Shown: positions 1-9,090, counted from the first letter of the stretch. The stretch is DNA of 44,034 nt from an uncultured Muribaculaceae bacterium (GCA_947625935.1 CANQQE010000028.1:1-44034); one strand, 5' to 3'. Notes: a model not told the origin generated them from the sequence alone. Numbers and translations are program-made.

Positions 1-103
1 ACAAAAGTACATGATTAGTACCCACGCCCTCTCAAACCCCTCTGAGAATCAGCCAATTTGCCCAAATAAGAAAAAATGACTAAATTTATCGGAGAATAAA
101 AAA

Positions 104-127
104 GGCGGCATCCTCACGGACACCGCC
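104..127 (-). terminator. Rho-independent terminator of the GH13 gene
   Basis: On the minus strand a GGCGG...CCGCC hairpin follows the GH13 stop codon by about 35 bases and runs into a T6 tract (plus-strand A run at 98-103). It ends the amylase transcript. Confidence 0.75.
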
Positions 128-160
128 CTTAGACATACAAATTACTTTACAACAATAGTT

Positions 161-2860
161 TTATTTCACGACGACTTTTGAAACGTTACCGTCAACCTTG
201 ACGATGTAAAGTCCGGCCGGAACCGTCAGCGAATTGTATTGCTGGCCCGAGACTCCGTAGACTTCAACGTTGTCGTATTCGCCGTTGATTATTATTTCGC
301 CATAACCACCGATTACAGTAGCGGCGTTAGTCATATCGTCGACAATATCGTCGACTCCGCTGACTGCTTTAGATGCGAATACGGCATAACAGTGGGGAGC
401 GATTTTGGCTTTAAGCTGGGTGCCCGACTGGGTGAGTACCGGCTCATCTGTTCCGTGAGATTTAGAGATGAGGGTGTAGGCTGTCGGGGTGATGTTGTTT
501 GACGAGAAGGAAATTTCACGAGCGTTTGTTCCGGGATTTATGAGGATGACTGCCTCTTTGTTGCCGGATACGAGTTTGCCTGAACGTTGGATTGAGCCAG
601 AGAATGTCAGTGTAGCTTGAGCGCTCTTAGAGAATAACTCGGGGTTTGAACGACGCAGCCACATCATGCTCTGGTATGTGTCGTGGAGACCTTTGTAGTC
701 GCTTTCGTTGTAACGACTCCAGATGACAGTCTTGGGGTCGGTGTTGTTATCGTTGCCGTTCTTGGTGTTTTCATCAGCACCGAGTTCACCGAATTGCCAT
801 ACCATCTGAGGGCCGGGTGTAAACAGCATCATAGCAGCGATAGAGCCAAGACGCTGTGTGCGGGTGGTCAGATTGTTTTTCAATGCCGGTGTGCCTGAAA
901 CTTTTGCATCGTAAGCGATGCGCTGTTCGTCGTGGCTTTCCATGTAGCTGACAACCGAACCCCAGGGGCGTTTACCGGCTGCTGAGAAAATATTAGTGTT
1001 GGGGGTGAGACCTTTAGCATAGTTGGCCGCTGTTCCGGTCTGCTTGTTCCAGCAGAGCTGACCATCGTTGCCGTATTCAACTTCTTCCTGCTCCGGCCCG
1101 AGGAACTCGTTAATGTGGATGCCGTTGGGCTTAATAGCCTTGATGTGGCTGTGGAGTTTCTGCATCACGGGGATTCGGGATGGGTTGTATAGGTCGGTCG
1201 GGCCGTAGGATGTGCCGAGACCTTTGACGAGGTCAAAGCGGTAACCATCGACTCTGTATTCGGTCATCCAGAACTTGATTACGTCTTCCCATTGCTGCTG
1301 AACGAGAGGGTTCTCCTGTTTCCAGTCGTTCAACACGCCCCAGTCGTGGGGAGCGGTTGCGTTATAGAATGGGTTGGCAGCGGGGTCGTACATCTGATAC
1401 CAGGGGTGAAGCCCGTCGGAGTGATTCAATACGATGTCGAGTATCACGGCGATGCCGCGTTTGTGGCACTCATCGACAAATTTTTTCAGTTCGAGAGGAG
1501 AACCATATGCCTTGTCAAGAGAGAAATAGAAGTTGGTGTTGTAGCCCCAAGAGTTGTTTCCGTTGAACTCCATGACAGGCATAAGCTCGACGGCGTTGAC
1601 TCCTAACTGGTGTAGGTAGCCGATTTTATCAATCGCTTGTGCGAGTGTCCCGTTGCCTTCTTTCGCACCTTCAGTACCAGTAAAGTCTCGGAGAAGAAGC
1701 TCGTAGATGACCAATTGATCGTGGTCGGGAATCTCGAAGTTTTCGCATTGCCAGTTGTACTGGTAGAAATTTTTCTGATAAACGCTTAAGATGCGGTCGT
1801 CAAAGCGGCTATAGGGGTATGCGGGGCGATCGTCGAACACACCGTCGGGAAGCCATTTGTCGCTATAGCAGTCAAGCGTCAATTTGCCGTAGGGGTCTCC
1901 GACATTATATTTGCCGTCAACATTGAAATAATAGTTGTAGGCTTTGTTGGGGTCGAGCCCTTTTATCGTTATCCAAAAGTAGCGGAATCCGTTGTAATCC
2001 TGATAGGACATCACGTTTTTGTCGAGTGTGGCGTAGTCGTCCCATGAACCGACAATCATGACGGTGTTTTTACCGGGGGCGGCGATGCAGAATGTCACCG
2101 AGCCGTCGGGGTTGTCAACCGGTCCCATTTTGGGCGTTCCTTCAGGGTAATTCGCTTGCGGTGAGTTGGAGACGTAAACGATGCTGACGCTCTGTGTCTT
2201 TATCTTGTTTCCGGCAGTGGCAGTGGCCTCGACGTTATAGGAACCTTTGGCGTTGAACACCAAGTCTTTGTTGAGGTTAGTGCCGTTGGTCGAATACTTG
2301 ACTTCACCGTTGACTTTGAGTGTGATGTTGGAGGTCTCGGTCACATCAATATTGAAGTTGATTGTTGTGGCCTGGGTGAAGACGGTGCTTGTCGCATCGT
2401 TGGTAAACTGCATCTGATATCCTTCCTCATATACATCGAGGAATTGGTCGGGTGTCTGTCCGGCCGGGCTAACTCCTTTTGGAGTGCGGGCGATGACACA
2501 GACTTTAGTGATTCTCTCAGCGGGGTCGGTCACGCCAAAGTATGAGCGGAGGTCACCAATGGCAAGCTCATAGGTGGTCGCTGTTTTTTTGACGAATTTG
2601 TTGTCGTCTTTATCGATGTTCCATTCATGTTTTATATGTGCCCAAGTGTTTGGTGACTTTGTGGTGTAGACACCGATGTGGGCATAGAGAACATCTTTGT
2701 TGTTTAAAGCAGCAACCCCAGCCTTATCGGCGTGAAATGTGATAACGACATTCTTGGAGCTTTCCTGAAGAATGGCCGGGCTCGAGGTGAAAATCTGAGC
2801 CATCGCACCTACAGATGACAGCATGAAGAATGCAGCCAATAAAGATAGAAATTTTTTCAT
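161..2860 (-). CDS. Secreted GH13 alpha-amylase family enzyme with T9SS-like sorting tail
   Basis: Predicted 899-residue secreted glycoside hydrolase that cleaves alpha-glucans such as starch, glycogen or pullulan. An N-terminal signal peptide ends near the AMAQ sequence. Residues about 25-230 look like beta-sandwich domains, and about 243-325 resemble the early-set/CBM48 domain (GSWDDY). The GH13 barrel follows with its four classic regions: DIVLNH at 475-480, the nucleophile in GYRFD (D543), the acid E585 in INEF, and SHD (D644). The last ~45 residues, ending in GLYIVKVDGN plus a basic VVVK tail, look like a type A sorting domain of type IX secretion. I chose the ATG at 2860; an in-frame TTG two codons upstream is less likely. 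A -7 box lies at 2932-2939 and a terminator follows the gene. It stands alone, with no SusCD pair nearby. Exact substrate is not readable; a pullulanase or neopullulanase activity is possible. Confidence 0.9.
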   Translation of the reverse strand: MKKFLSLLAAFFMLSSVGAMAQIFTSSPAILQESSKNVVITFHADKAGVAALNNKDVLYAHIGVYTTKSPNTWAHIKHEWNIDKDDNKFVKKTATTYELAIGDLRSYFGVTDPAERITKVCVIARTPKGVSPAGQTPDQFLDVYEEGYQMQFTNDATSTVFTQATTINFNIDVTETSNITLKVNGEVKYSTNGTNLNKDLVFNAKGSYNVEATATAGNKIKTQSVSIVYVSNSPQANYPEGTPKMGPVDNPDGSVTFCIAAPGKNTVMIVGSWDDYATLDKNVMSYQDYNGFRYFWITIKGLDPNKAYNYYFNVDGKYNVGDPYGKLTLDCYSDKWLPDGVFDDRPAYPYSRFDDRILSVYQKNFYQYNWQCENFEIPDHDQLVIYELLLRDFTGTEGAKEGNGTLAQAIDKIGYLHQLGVNAVELMPVMEFNGNNSWGYNTNFYFSLDKAYGSPLELKKFVDECHKRGIAVILDIVLNHSDGLHPWYQMYDPAANPFYNATAPHDWGVLNDWKQENPLVQQQWEDVIKFWMTEYRVDGYRFDLVKGLGTSYGPTDLYNPSRIPVMQKLHSHIKAIKPNGIHINEFLGPEQEEVEYGNDGQLCWNKQTGTAANYAKGLTPNTNIFSAAGKRPWGSVVSYMESHDEQRIAYDAKVSGTPALKNNLTTRTQRLGSIAAMMLFTPGPQMVWQFGELGADENTKNGNDNNTDPKTVIWSRYNESDYKGLHDTYQSMMWLRRSNPELFSKSAQATLTFSGSIQRSGKLVSGNKEAVILINPGTNAREISFSSNNITPTAYTLISKSHGTDEPVLTQSGTQLKAKIAPHCYAVFASKAVSGVDDIVDDMTNAATVIGGYGEIIINGEYDNVEVYGVSGQQYNSLTVPAGLYIVKVDGNVSKVVVK

Positions 2861-2931
2861 GTGCAAAATGTGGTATTAATAGATTATTGTTTTTGATAAA
2901 TCGGTTAACGTTATAATTACTATAAGTCTGG

Positions 2932-2939
2932 CAAAGATA
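2932..2939 (-). promoter_or_regulatory. Bacteroidetes -7 box upstream of the GH13 gene
   Basis: Minus-strand TATCTTTG matches TAnnTTTG and predicts a leader of about 65 bases. No clear -33 TTTG is visible at the expected distance. Confidence 0.5.
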
Positions 2940-3004
2940 ATGAAAAAGTCGTTACCAGTATGCTTGCGGAGTGGCTTAATTGTAATTATAGGATTTTTTA
3001 ATAA

Positions 3005-3278
3005 AAGAGACAGCCTCGGATCTGGGCAATCCGTGGCTGTCTCGTATAATTACCACATCAAAGGATGCGATGAAACTCCGAAAGACAGGATTTGAGTGCT
3101 CGCCGGCCTTTGTAATCCGCCTGGGCATTGAAGCCTCCCTCGAAGAGGGATGGGGCCCGCCATCGGTCGGCTAAGCTTGTCTCGGTATTTCACGAAAATT
3201 TGATGAGTTTCCCAATCTACTTTGATGTGGCGAATTTCCGATAAGTAGTGTTGAGCAAAGCTCTCTTGCTTTGAATTG
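3005..3278 (-). ncRNA. Candidate ~270-nt non-coding RNA (or small unrecognised gene)
   Basis: The stretch 2861-3429 holds no recognisable gene, but its middle has the outline of a minus-strand transcription unit. A full-consensus promoter sits at 3285-3317 and a strong hairpin terminator at 3007-3043. Inside are local hairpins: CAAAGC/GCTTTG at 3256-3273 and TCCCTC/GAGGGA at 3136-3150. Two overlapping reading frames are open over roughly 40-90 codons, but neither has a convincing ATG near the predicted transcript start. One frame contains a protein-like stretch (around 3069-3190), so a degraded coding fragment cannot be excluded. I do not recognise it as RNase P, tmRNA, SRP or 6S RNA. Confidence 0.4.
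3007..3043 (-). terminator. Terminator of the candidate ncRNA
   Basis: GAGACAGCC pairs with GGCTGTCTC, and an inner CGGAT pairs with ATCCG. On the minus strand the hairpin is followed by TTTTAT, which points to leftward transcription. Confidence 0.65.
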
Positions 3279-3284
3279 ATAACA

Positions 3285-3317
3285 CAAAGGTAACGAAGAT
3301 TGTTGTGAAATCCAAAT
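3285..3317 (-). promoter_or_regulatory. Minus-strand housekeeping promoter of the candidate ncRNA
   Basis: On the minus strand TTTG (3314-3317), 21 bases, then TACCTTTG (3285-3292): a full match to the Bacteroidetes TTTG/TAnnTTTG promoter. The predicted start is near 3278. It is back to back with the promoter of the efflux operon. Confidence 0.6.
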
Positions 3318-3318
3318 T

Positions 3319-3350
3319 TTGTCGGCAATATTTTTTAATCATAAATTTGA
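3319..3350 (+). promoter_or_regulatory. Housekeeping promoter of the first efflux operon
   Basis: TTTG (3319-3322), 20 bases, then TAAATTTG (3343-3350) matches the Bacteroidetes consensus fully. Transcription would begin near 3357, leaving a leader of about 70 bases before the ATPase gene at 3430. Confidence 0.65.
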
Positions 3351-3429
3351 CCGCTGTTGCAACTTTATGGACGGCAAGCGCATCTAAGAGATAAAAAAGG
3401 AGATTCACATATCAACGTTTAATCACATT

Positions 3430-4098
3430 ATGTCTAAAATCATCAGTTTAAAAGATGTCAACAAGACTTATACCGGGGTAGTTCCGCTTCACGTTTTGAA
3501 GGGGATTAACCTTGAAATAGAAAAGGGGGAATTGGTCTCCATAATGGGCGCATCGGGTTCGGGGAAATCGACGCTGTTAAATATCCTCGGTATTCTTGAC
3601 AATTATGACAGCGGGGAATATGAGCTCGATGGCCAAATTATCAAGAACCTGAGTGAAAACAAGGCGGCCGAGTTGCGCAACCGTATGATAGGCTTCGTGT
3701 TTCAATCGTTCAATCTGATTAATTACAAGAACGCAGTTGAAAATGTCGCGCTGCCATTGTTTTATCAGGGTATCTCCAGAAAGAAGCGGAATGCTTTGGC
3801 TATGGAACAGCTCGACCGAATGGGTCTCGCCGACCGCGCGCATCACCTTCCCGGGGAGCTGTCGGGAGGCCAAAAGCAGCGCGTGGCGATAGCCAGGGCA
3901 TTGATAACCAATCCATCAATCATACTCGCAGACGAGCCTACCGGCGCACTCGACAGTAAGACATCGAAGGATGTGATGCAAATCATGCGTAATCTCAATG
4001 AGGAGGGTATGACGATTGTCATAGTGACGCATGACCCCGGCGTCGGCGAGCAGACTAACAGGATAATAAGAATATCTGACGGTGTAATAACAGCATAG
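3430..4098 (+). CDS. ABC transporter ATP-binding protein, MacB/LolD type (efflux system 1)
   Basis: A 222-residue stand-alone nucleotide-binding subunit that powers the two permeases encoded directly downstream. The Walker A motif GASGSGKST is at 40-48, the signature LSGGQKQR at 144-151, Walker B ILADE at 165-169 and the switch histidine at H201. Length and motifs fit the MacB/LolD/FtsE class, which drives mechanotransmission across the envelope rather than passage through the membrane. The first permease starts 4 bases after the stop codon, so this is the first gene of a five-gene operon. The cargo cannot be told from the ATPase. Confidence 0.93.
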   Translation: MSKIISLKDVNKTYTGVVPLHVLKGINLEIEKGELVSIMGASGSGKSTLLNILGILDNYDSGEYELDGQIIKNLSENKAAELRNRMIGFVFQSFNLINYKNAVENVALPLFYQGISRKKRNALAMEQLDRMGLADRAHHLPGELSGGQKQRVAIARALITNPSIILADEPTGALDSKTSKDVMQIMRNLNEEGMTIVIVTHDPGVGEQTNRIIRISDGVITA

Positions 4099-4102
4099 GC
4101 CA

Positions 4103-5326
4103 ATGTTTGATTTGCTAAGAGAAATAGCGCAGTCGATGAAGCACAACAAGCTGCGCACGTCGTTGACCGGTTTTGCGGTAGCATGGGGTATATTTATGCT
4201 GATAGTGCTCCTCGGTATGTCGAAAGGTATACTCAATTCGTTTAATTCCAGCATGATGTCGCAATCGTCGAACTATCTTTTAGTCTGGGGAGGCCGCACG
4301 GAAAAGGCTTACAAGGGCTATAAGGAGGGTAGAAGCATCGATTTGAAGCAGGGCGACATAGACGCCATAGACGCTTCGAATACGGATGGGGTTGCCGCCA
4401 CCACGCCGGTGAAACGGTCATCGGCGCAATTGGCCATATCGACATCAAAAGATTATATCAGCGGTTCCTACTCGGGAGTCTATCCAGATATGCAAACCAT
4501 CGACGGCATAAAGATGATTGCCGGACGATTCATAAACCAGAGCGATATCAATAATCGCAGGAAAGTGATGTCGATAAATAAGAATAACGCTGAGGTGCTT
4601 TTTGACAGCGTAGCATCGGCAGTAGGCCAATATGTGAAGTGCAACGGGTTGACATTTACAATCATAGGCGTATATGACAGTGAATGGCGCAGTGACATTT
4701 ACATTCCATACACTACGGCCAGGATGCTCGCATCGGATGACAATAACATTGACCAACTGACAGTTTCGCTTAAAAATATCAACTCGATAGAGGCAGGCGA
4801 AAGAGTGGAAAGTGACGTGCGCTTGACATTGGCTCAGTCACGCGGGTTTGACCCTGAAGATAAGTCGGCCGTGTGGATCTGGAATCGGTTCACACAACAC
4901 TTGCAGACATCAGAGGGTCTTAACTTTCTGAACATAGCAATCTGGGTGATCGGCATCTTTACAATGCTCTCAGGTATAGTCGGCGTCAGCAACATAATGT
5001 TTGTGTCGGTGAAGGAGCGTACCCATGAAATAGGCATACGCCGCGCTATAGGGGCGAAACCCCGTAACATACTTGCCCAAATCATAGTGGAAAGTGTATT
5101 GCTGACGGCGTTATTCGGTTACATTGGTATATTTATGGGCATCCTTGTCGACGAGGGGCTTGGCATGGCGTTCGCAGGGCAGGAGTGGATCAAAGATCCC
5201 GCCGTGGATCTTTCAATAGCTGTACAAGTGACAATAGTTTTGATAACAGCCGGAGCGTTGGCCGGAATATTCCCCGCTTTCAAGGCATTGAAAATTAAAC
5301 CTGTGGAGGCTCTTAGAACAGAGTGA
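4103..5326 (+). CDS. ABC transporter permease, MacB/FtsX type (efflux system 1, first permease)
   Basis: A 407-residue inner-membrane subunit with the MacB layout: a cytoplasmic start, one membrane segment near residues 20-45, a large periplasmic domain (about 45-270), then three membrane segments in the FtsX-like C-terminal half. The conserved loop KERTHEIGIRRAIGAKP (around 305-321) is the typical FtsX coupling region that contacts the ATPase. It probably pairs with the next gene product as a heterodimer, since both share the same fold and lack a fused ATPase domain. The gene is packed in the operon with 4- and 8-base gaps. Confidence 0.9.
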   Translation: MFDLLREIAQSMKHNKLRTSLTGFAVAWGIFMLIVLLGMSKGILNSFNSSMMSQSSNYLLVWGGRTEKAYKGYKEGRSIDLKQGDIDAIDASNTDGVAATTPVKRSSAQLAISTSKDYISGSYSGVYPDMQTIDGIKMIAGRFINQSDINNRRKVMSINKNNAEVLFDSVASAVGQYVKCNGLTFTIIGVYDSEWRSDIYIPYTTARMLASDDNNIDQLTVSLKNINSIEAGERVESDVRLTLAQSRGFDPEDKSAVWIWNRFTQHLQTSEGLNFLNIAIWVIGIFTMLSGIVGVSNIMFVSVKERTHEIGIRRAIGAKPRNILAQIIVESVLLTALFGYIGIFMGILVDEGLGMAFAGQEWIKDPAVDLSIAVQVTIVLITAGALAGIFPAFKALKIKPVEALRTE

Positions 5327-5334
5327 CAAATTGA

Positions 5335-6579
5335 ATGAGAAATCCTGTATTTGACATAGAAAACTGGCGAGAAATCGGAGCGACCCTTGCCCGAAACAAG
5401 ACGAGAACTTTTTTGACGGCTTTCGGAATATTCTGGGGCACAGCAATGCTCGCCATGCTTCTTGGAGGTGCCCAAGGGCTTGAATATGTGTTGCGTCGCA
5501 ACTTTGACGGTTTCGCAACCAATACCGGGGTCATGTTCCCGGGCAATACCTCGATGGCTTACAAGGGCTATAACAAGGGTCGTCAGTGGAGCATGACAAC
5601 CTCGGATATCGACCAGATCAGACGCGCCGTTCCTGAAATCACGGCGTTGACCACACTCAACAGCTACAGCTCGGCGGTGGCCTACGGTCGCCGGCACACC
5701 TCGGCCCAATTGCAGGGCGTGGATAGCGATTATCCGCAAATCTATCTGCCGAAGATGTATGAAGGGCGTTTCATCAACGCCACAGACGATGCTTCGGACC
5801 GTAAGGTATGCGTGCTCGGTAAGACGGTGTCGGACAATCTGTTTCCGGGTGTGTCGCCTCTCAATAAGTATGTGTCGGTCAACGGTATTTATTACAAGGT
5901 AGTGGGAGTGGCCGGCCAAACGAGTGAGATGACGCTGAACGGACGGCTTGAAGAATCGGTGGTTATACCGAGTTCCACAATGCGAAAATCGTACAATCTC
6001 GGAAACAGTGTAGGCGCCGTCATGTTCATGGTGAAAAACGGTGTGACCCCTACGGACATCAAGCCGCGCATAATAAGAATACTTTCCAACAACCATTCTC
6101 TCCATCCCGACGACAAGCAAGCAATCATGTACTGGGACATATCGGAGCAGTTTGCCATGATCGACAATCTTTTCATGGGTATCTCGATATTGGCGTTGTT
6201 CGTGGGCGTCGGCAGTCTGTTGGCCGGTATCATAGGCATCGGCAATATTATGTGGGTAATCGTCAAGGAGCGTACGCAGGAAATAGGGGTCAGACGGGCC
6301 ATCGGGGCGAAGCCTCGCGACATAATCGTCCAGATTCTTTCGGAAGGCGTTGTGTTGACGGCCATCGCGGGTGTAGCCGGTATATGTTTTGCCGTCATAG
6401 TCCTTGCTATTTTTGAATTTATCACAGTCGGTACGACGGATATGTCGGTCTTTCAGTTAAGTTTCTCAAAGGCCATGGGCATATTAATCACATTCCTTGT
6501 TCTGGGAACTTTGGCCGGTGTCATACCTGCATTGAAAGCTATGAGAATCAAACCGATCGAGGCAATGAACGATAAGTAG
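5335..6579 (+). CDS. ABC transporter permease, MacB/FtsX type (efflux system 1, second permease)
   Basis: A 414-residue paralogue of the preceding permease. It has the same plan: N-terminal helix, periplasmic MacB domain (about 45-270) and a C-terminal three-helix FtsX domain with the motif KERTQEIGVRRAIGAKP. The sequence MAYKGYNKGRQWSM after the first helix parallels KAYKGYKEGRSID in its neighbour, which points to an old tandem duplication. It follows the first permease by 8 bases. It should assemble with it, the ATPase, the adaptor and the TolC channel into a three-part pump. Confidence 0.9.
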   Translation: MRNPVFDIENWREIGATLARNKTRTFLTAFGIFWGTAMLAMLLGGAQGLEYVLRRNFDGFATNTGVMFPGNTSMAYKGYNKGRQWSMTTSDIDQIRRAVPEITALTTLNSYSSAVAYGRRHTSAQLQGVDSDYPQIYLPKMYEGRFINATDDASDRKVCVLGKTVSDNLFPGVSPLNKYVSVNGIYYKVVGVAGQTSEMTLNGRLEESVVIPSSTMRKSYNLGNSVGAVMFMVKNGVTPTDIKPRIIRILSNNHSLHPDDKQAIMYWDISEQFAMIDNLFMGISILALFVGVGSLLAGIIGIGNIMWVIVKERTQEIGVRRAIGAKPRDIIVQILSEGVVLTAIAGVAGICFAVIVLAIFEFITVGTTDMSVFQLSFSKAMGILITFLVLGTLAGVIPALKAMRIKPIEAMNDK

Positions 6580-6610
6580 AAATAAGTAATAACAAAAACA
6601 TAATAAACCA

Positions 6611-7708
6611 ATGAAGAAGTTTTTTCGCATCGCGCTCTGGACAGTGATAGGCTGTGTCTTTGTGGGCACCTTTGTGTATCTGTTCAATAAATCGAGGTCT
6701 AAACAACCGGTGTATGAGCTTGTGTCGCCCGTGATTTCAGACATAGAACGTACGACAGTGCTTACCGGCAGCATCGAGCCTCGCGACGAGATTGAAATCA
6801 AGCCGCAGGTGTCGGGCATCATCTCAGAGATTAACGTGGAGGCCGGCGATCATGTGAACGCCGGAGATGTCATCGCTAAAATCAAGGTGATACCCGACGA
6901 GTCACAATTGTCGGCGGCAGAGAACCGGGTTTCGGTGGCCCGTGTAGACCTCGCTCAAAAGAAGTCGGCTTATGAGCGCACAAAGTCGCTGTATGACAAA
7001 AAATTCGAGAGCCGCGAGCAGTATGAACTTGACGAGGCATCGTATCATAAAGCGAAGGAGGAGCTTGCCGCCGCGATTGACGCATTGTCGATTGTCCGTG
7101 ACGGAGTGTCGAGCACAAACGCCCAGTCGAGCAACACGCTTGTCAGAGCGACCATCACGGGTCTTGTGCTTGAAGTGCCGGTGAAGGTGGGAAGCTCGGT
7201 AATACAAGCGAACACCATGAACGATGGAACCACCATAGCGAAGATAGCAGATATGAATGACTTGATATTCAAGGGCAAAATAGATGAAACGGAGGTGGGA
7301 ATGCTCAAGGAGGGAATGCCGATGACAATATCGGTGGGAGCAGTCGATAACGCCACCCTCGACGCAGTGATTGAAAAGATAGCACCGCAGGCTACCGAGG
7401 ATAACGGAACCAACACTTTTGAAATCAAGGCCGCTGTGACCCCCGACCCGTCGATGAATCTGCGAGCCGGTTACAGCGCGAATGCAACTGTAACGCTGCA
7501 GAAGGCGGCTTCGGTGGTGGCGATACCCGAGAGTGTCATAGAGTTCGCCGGTGACAGCACTTTTGTCTATGTCCTTACCGACAGTGTGCCTCATCAGAAG
7601 TTTGACCGCAAGCAAGTCAGGACGGGCCTGAGCGATGGAATCAACATTGAGTTGACCGATAGCGCAGTGACCAAAGACTGCAAGCTCCGCGGGGCGGAAA
7701 TAAAGTAA
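6611..7708 (+). CDS. Periplasmic adaptor protein, MacA/HlyD type (efflux system 1)
   Basis: A 365-residue membrane-fusion protein linking the inner-membrane permeases to the outer-membrane channel. It begins with an N-terminal membrane anchor (about 5-25). A biotinyl-lipoyl half-motif follows (about 55-95, with QVSGIISEINVEAGDHVNAG). A coiled-coil hairpin spans about 100-160, with the second lipoyl half and beta-barrel after it (to ~300), and a C-terminal membrane-proximal domain ends the protein. The gene is 31 bases after the second permease and 19 bases before the TolC-family gene. Family membership is clear; transported compound unknown. MacA relatives export macrolides, peptides or lipids. 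Confidence 0.9.
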   Translation: MKKFFRIALWTVIGCVFVGTFVYLFNKSRSKQPVYELVSPVISDIERTTVLTGSIEPRDEIEIKPQVSGIISEINVEAGDHVNAGDVIAKIKVIPDESQLSAAENRVSVARVDLAQKKSAYERTKSLYDKKFESREQYELDEASYHKAKEELAAAIDALSIVRDGVSSTNAQSSNTLVRATITGLVLEVPVKVGSSVIQANTMNDGTTIAKIADMNDLIFKGKIDETEVGMLKEGMPMTISVGAVDNATLDAVIEKIAPQATEDNGTNTFEIKAAVTPDPSMNLRAGYSANATVTLQKAASVVAIPESVIEFAGDSTFVYVLTDSVPHQKFDRKQVRTGLSDGINIELTDSAVTKDCKLRGAEIK

Positions 7709-7727
7709 ACCGTATATAAGCAATAAG

Positions 7728-9026
7728 ATGAAAAAACTCGCAATATTATCAGTAATAGCATTGTCGACCGCATTGCCCGGCCGTTCCGAGGTGTGGACTC
7801 TTGACAGTTGCATCTCATATGCCATATCGCACAACCTGACCGTGAGGGCCCGTGAACTTGACCGCAAAAACGGAGAGCTGTCGGTAACGGAAGCCAAGTC
7901 GGGCTTTCTGCCTACCGTCGGGGCAAATGCCGGGGAAACGTTCAGTTTCGGCCGCGGGCTGACTGCGCAGAATGTGTATGCCAACCGCAACACCACAAAT
8001 TTCCAGTGGGGGGCAAGCGCAAGCGTGCCGTTATTCCAAGGGTTGTCGAATGTGCGCAAACTCAAAGCCGCTCGTACATCGCTGCGGGCGTTGGTCTACA
8101 AACTTGACGCGGCAAAGGATGATGTGACACTCAACATAATCTCGCAATATCTGCAGGTGTTATATTGCGACGAGGTGTTGAAAACAGCCATAGGGCAGGT
8201 GGAACTTTCACAAGCGCAGCTCGAACGGCAGAAGGCTTTGGCGACGGAAGGTAAAATCGCAGAGGTGGAAGTGCTTCAAGCCACATCGCAACTTGCACAG
8301 GATGAGCTGACGGTATCGGACGCACGCAATGATTACACTATGGCTCTGGTGGATTTAGCCCAGTTGATGCAGCTCAACGATATAGAGGGGATGTCGGTAG
8401 CGGAGTTGCCCGAGGCATCGCCTGTGATACCCGCGGCAGAAAGCGTGTATGCCTCGGCATCGGTCAATAACAACGCAGTCAGGGCAGCCGACATCGATAT
8501 AGCAGCCGCCTCAGACCGCATCAAGGTGGCTCAATCGGGGTACCTGCCTACGCTGTCGTTCAACGCCGGCACGGGGAGCAGTTATTACACGGTCAGCGGT
8601 GTAAACAATCCATCGTTTACCTCGCAGATGCGCGATAATTTCAATACTTATCTCGGCTTTTCGCTGAACATCCCGATTTTTGACGGATTTTCGACACGAA
8701 ACGCCGTGAGACGCGCCAAGGTGGAGAAGTTCACGGCAGAGTTACAACGCGAGGAAACCCGCTCCAATCTGTATAAGACGATACAGCAGGCTTATTATCA
8801 GGCCGTAGGCGCACAAAACAAGTATAACACCTGCCTGACAAATGAGGATGTCATGAGGCAGTCGTTTGAAGCGATGAAAGAAAAGTATGAGATGGGGCGT
8901 GCCAATTCGACTGAGTTTGAACAGTCGAAAACCGACTACTTCAAGGCTACGCTGCAACGCATACAAGCCCGATATGAGTACATATTGCGCCATAGAATCC
9001 TGACGTTCTATGCGAAAATGGATTAG
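7728..9026 (+). CDS. TolC family outer-membrane efflux channel (efflux system 1)
   Basis: A 432-residue outer-membrane factor. A signal peptide (about 1-20) is followed by two repeats of the OEP fold. Each repeat starts with long helical segments (LDSCISYAISHNL near 25-37; later VNNNAVRAADIDIAAAS) that would form the periplasmic tunnel. Length is normal for the family. It closes the operon and is followed by a strong hairpin terminator shared with the converging MFS gene. It gives the pump its exit through the outer membrane. Confidence 0.9.
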   Translation: MKKLAILSVIALSTALPGRSEVWTLDSCISYAISHNLTVRARELDRKNGELSVTEAKSGFLPTVGANAGETFSFGRGLTAQNVYANRNTTNFQWGASASVPLFQGLSNVRKLKAARTSLRALVYKLDAAKDDVTLNIISQYLQVLYCDEVLKTAIGQVELSQAQLERQKALATEGKIAEVEVLQATSQLAQDELTVSDARNDYTMALVDLAQLMQLNDIEGMSVAELPEASPVIPAAESVYASASVNNNAVRAADIDIAAASDRIKVAQSGYLPTLSFNAGTGSSYYTVSGVNNPSFTSQMRDNFNTYLGFSLNIPIFDGFSTRNAVRRAKVEKFTAELQREETRSNLYKTIQQAYYQAVGAQNKYNTCLTNEDVMRQSFEAMKEKYEMGRANSTEFEQSKTDYFKATLQRIQARYEYILRHRILTFYAKMD

Positions 9027-9056
9027 ACATATAGATTAATTTGATTAGTGGAAATG

Positions 9057-9090
9057 AACAGGGAGCAACCGATGAAGGCTGCTCCCTGTT
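9057..9090. terminator. Bidirectional terminator between TolC and MFS genes
   Basis: AACAGGGAGCA pairs exactly with TGCTCCCTGTT around a 12-base loop. It lies between two converging genes and can serve both directions. Confidence 0.75.

Noticed and set aside
239-502. Plus-strand open frame of 87 codons within the GH13 gene
   Set aside because: It is the antisense shadow of a gene with complete catalytic motifs and has no ribosome site or protein-like composition.
5119-6120. Minus-strand open frame of 333 codons across the permease gene
   Set aside because: It lies opposite a clearly conserved FtsX-type permease, and its composition (rich in H, R and C) is that of an antisense frame.
6902-8065. 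Minus-strand open frame of 387 codons opposite the adaptor and TolC genes
   Set aside because: It spans two genes with strong family signatures on the other strand and shows no recognisable domain itself.
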